In this document: positions 17,001 through 18,876 of the stretch, in pieces
Layout: each line of letters opens with the position of its first letter
Position numbering within the stretch: the stretch's first letter is position 1
Origin: JAYUDN01 sp043769645
GTDB lineage: Bacteria; Patescibacteriota; Gracilibacteria; BD1-5; UBA2023
Assembly (NCBI GenBank): GCA_043769645.1
Contig: JAYVJC010000039.1
Coordinates: 1 to 18,876 of the forward strand
Length of the DNA stretch: 18,876 nt
Direction: 5' to 3'
Notes under the pieces: model-generated
Databases searched by the model: none
What the model saw: only the letters and a program-made list of their open reading frames with translations
What the model was told of the DNA's origin: nothing
Translations under genes and position numbers: made by a program

Positions 17001-18876
17001 CCGAGATATTTCCAGCGAGATAGAGATCATTCCACTTCTGTCCATTGCTACCGATATCTCGGTAGGTCATCGGAGCACTCGCATCGGGCAGGAGCGATCC
17101 AGAAATCGATACATTCGTGACGGTTCGGTTGACGAGTTTATCGACGATGAGTTTCCCTTGGACCGTGAGGTCTCCAGCAACATCGAGCTTCGTTCCTGGA
17201 CTCGTCGTTCCGATACCGACATTCCCAGTAGTATCGATTCGTACTCTTTCGAGACCACTCGTATTGAGAGTCAGGGTATTTGCGAGAGGTTGACTGATAC
17301 TCGATCCACCTATATTGAATCCTATAGTAGGATTAGCTGCTGAGAGGAGTATATTTCCTGCGACATCAAGCTTGGATCATGGGGTAGTGGTTCCGATCCC
17401 CATACTTCCTGCGACAAAAGTAACTCCACCCGTTCCTCACAAGAGGGAAAGGTAGCTCGCTGTATCGTTTTGGATTCCTCATCGCGCTCGGATAGCAGCT
17501 TCTGTATAGACAGGACTACTATTGAAATATGCTCAACCTGGAGCAAGGAAGTAGGATGAAGCATTGATATATGGATTCGCTTGAGTAAATCTGAAGTCAC
17601 CATTGATAGTAAGATTCCCGGCATTATCGAGACTACCGATATTGGTATCGAGACTACCCCTCCACTCATATCCATTCTTCGATCCGTAGTAGGTACGACC
17701 TCCACTCGCAAAATAGAGTCTATTGGCACCGTCAGGAGTACTCGTCACCCATACATCAGTTGGGAAGTTCGTGGTGGGTTGTTGATTTTGCCAAGTCGCG
17801 AGACCGCTCGCATCGCTCGTTAGGACTTTATTAGCTCACTGAGTCCCATCTGTGATTTTGACCGACCCATTGACTTCGAGCTTGGCTCATGGAGTCACAG
17901 TTCCGATTCCGACATTTCCATCATCTCGTATGAAGAAGCGTGACTGACAGATATCGGTACCTGAAGAATCACAGTTGATACTATTACCATTTGTATCATA
18001 GTATTGATAAATATTGAGTCAAGAGGTTCCATCATAACTTTGCATATTCCAGAGCGTCCAGTTAGTTAGATTTGGTTTTGAAGAGCTTGGATTGTATCCA
18101 CGGAGTTGGATATTCCCGAGAAGACCTCCCGTATTTGTCATAGTAGCATATATTTGATTTGCAAAGAGAGTATTATCTGTACGGATAGCTCATCCGACAA
18201 CATCTAATTTGGTTAATGGAGTCGTGGTACCGATACCTACATTTCCATTATTTTTCACATACATTTGTCAATTCGATAATGCGACATTATCATCATCACC
18301 GATAGTCATCGTTCCTGGTCCAGTGACAACTCTCAAACTCGGATTAAGATCATGGAAGTCAGTATATTGCCCTTTTAAACTCAATGTTGAGGCTATGTTG
18401 GCAGTACCGTTGACTTCGAGCTTCGCTCAAGGACTTCTTGTTCATATACCAACGCTTCCAGCATTATCGATATTGACTTCTTTATCTTCACTTCATCAAC
18501 CACTGACTGCGAGTGTCATCTTATCAGTTAGATTATCATATCAGATATAGCCTGACCAAGCAGCTCCACCGTTTTTGAGAAACTGAAGTCATACCAAGTT
18601 ACTGGCTCATCAGGCGATAGCCATAGCGGAATTCAAACTATTTTCTACAATCAGTCCAATTTTTGGAGACCAAGTAGGCATAGTGGGAAGAGCTCCATCT
18701 GGTCAGATAATATGCAGTTTTCTTTGCGGGGTAGTAGTCCCGATACCGACATTACCGGTATCTTTATTTATAACCATAGCCGTAGTAGCATTGTTCGCTA
18801 TATTGAAGAAGTATCCTCCATAGACTGGGTTATTCGAGTATCCGAAACTATTGAACTGAAGCCAGTTTCCACTATT
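14005..18876 (-). CDS. Giant modular surface fibre protein with C-terminal peptidase S74 chaperone (5' end outside window)
   Basis: At least 1,623 residues; the frame is open to the right edge, so the N-terminus is missing. Many TGA codons are read as Gly and the stop is TAA. The C-terminus is an intramolecular chaperone of endosialidase (peptidase S74): SDKRLKTHIVPLDNSLEKIL, then GYTFDW and GVIAQEVEKVFPDIV, ending in a coiled coil (IESIKAQQKEIESLREEV). The Ser (14299-14301) and the Lys five residues on (14284-14286) match the known Ser-Lys self-cleavage dyad, so the last about 98 residues should be released after trimer folding. Upstream are at least seven VGIGTT(S/T)P(G)xKLDV units and duplicated larger modules (YRDIGS.GQKWN.LYLAG; YASDAM..TT..TLA; FVGNLSGNA). 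The repeats fit a trimeric beta-fibre like phage tail spikes. With no phage genes nearby, a host-attachment adhesin is my preferred reading. Confidence 0.93.
14370..14675 (-). repeat. Intragenic module M, downstream copy
   Basis: Encodes VAWTGVSGKPTTALGYASDA, then LTTSQTLASGIVKYFTSNKG, LEAYSDDNGPAGMSFHRSG and VNIGLDPDDAFRIGGW. It directly precedes the S74 chaperone domain and is the diverged partner of 15880-16215. Confidence 0.7.
15188..15415 (-). repeat. Intragenic module O, downstream copy
   Basis: Similar to 17616-17842 in the same gene. It encodes ANKVLTSDASGLATWQ, then TSTSDGANRFHFTTGGRTYF and NGYEWR..TD..I.TLDNAGNLT. Together with module N it shows the fibre grew by duplicating a composite unit. 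Confidence 0.75.
15443..15662 (-). repeat. Intragenic module N, downstream copy
   Basis: About 220 bp, offset by 1,572 bp from and highly similar to 17015-17234. It encodes NVGIGTTSPGTKLDVAGDL, then TVQGKLIVDKLVNRTVSNVS and the YRDIGSDGQKWNNLYLAG block. The Gly of SISGSLL is TGA here (15526-15528). Confidence 0.85.
15880..16215 (-). repeat. Intragenic module M, upstream copy
   Basis: Encodes PWTGVTGTPTTTLGYASDAM, then TTTVQTLANGATKYFTSNKG, LEAYSTDGGAAGLSFHRGG and VNMGLDPDDAIRIGGW. It is repeated with changes at about 14370-14675, immediately before the S74 domain. Confidence 0.7.
17015..17234 (-). repeat. Intragenic module N, upstream copy
   Basis: Partner of 15443-15662. The Gly of SISGSLL is GGA here (17098-17100), which makes the pair a direct internal test of UGA decoding. 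Confidence 0.85.
17616..17842 (-). repeat. Intragenic module O, upstream copy
   Basis: Partner of 15188-15415. It encodes ANKVLTSDASGLATWQ, TSTPDGANRLYFASGGRTYY and NGYEWRGSLDTNIGSLDNAG. Synonymous differences outnumber the few amino-acid changes, suggesting both copies are maintained. Confidence 0.75.

Noticed and set aside
14005..18876. Prophage tail-fibre locus
   Set aside because: S74 and repeats fit a tail fibre, but no phage structural, lysis or integrase gene is in the window, and the neighbour is a secreted Cys-rich protein.

Overview
The window comes from a bacterium that reads UGA as glycine (genetic code 25), which points to candidate phylum Gracilibacteria (BD1-5) or Absconditabacteria (SR1) within the CPR/Patescibacteria. 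Three things show this. Conserved genes (frr, prfA, gatA, hisS, tag, a NUDIX gene) are interrupted by in-frame TGA exactly where the families carry Gly. All 14 genes with a visible end stop at TAA (8) or TAG (6), never TGA. Paralogous modules inside one large gene swap TGA for GGA at the same Gly position. Under the standard code most of these genes would look broken and two would be invisible. All gene coordinates below are read with UGA = Gly. I cannot choose between the two phyla from this sequence.

Layout. 1-1003: a leftward promoter, then a leftward gene for a secreted, C-terminally anchored Pro-rich surface protein with its own terminator and promoter. 1056-3314: rightward frr (ribosome recycling factor), then leftward prfA (release factor 1) and a small leftward membrane-protein ORF. 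3315-4372: a gene-poor, repeat-rich stretch around a tRNA-Leu(CAA), with a partial 5' tRNA copy upstream and two 122-bp tandem units, each ending in a 3' tRNA copy, downstream. 4373-6138: a two-gene unit, a CorA-type Mg2+ transporter and a VanY-type carboxypeptidase. 6235-9372: leftward tag (3-methyladenine glycosylase), a NUDIX hydrolase and gatA. The tag gene carries an in-frame palindromic repeat, and the NUDIX gene lies between two diverged copies of an intergenic repeat.

9483-10995: a rightward pair made of an unrecognised 325-aa protein and a lipoprotein, both with very heavy UGA use. 11141-12651: hisS and a bidirectional terminator. 12670-18876: a leftward surface operon. A giant modular fibre-like protein ends in a peptidase S74 intramolecular chaperone and runs off the right edge; a Cys-rich secreted protein follows it.

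Two themes stand out. Translation genes (frr, prfA, gatA, hisS, tRNA-Leu) are interleaved with cell-surface genes, as expected for a reduced-genome episymbiont that invests in surface adhesins. Small palindromic or tandem repeats have also invaded intergenic regions, a tRNA locus and, in frame, coding sequence. No CRISPR array, insertion sequence with transposase, rRNA or phage gene set was seen.
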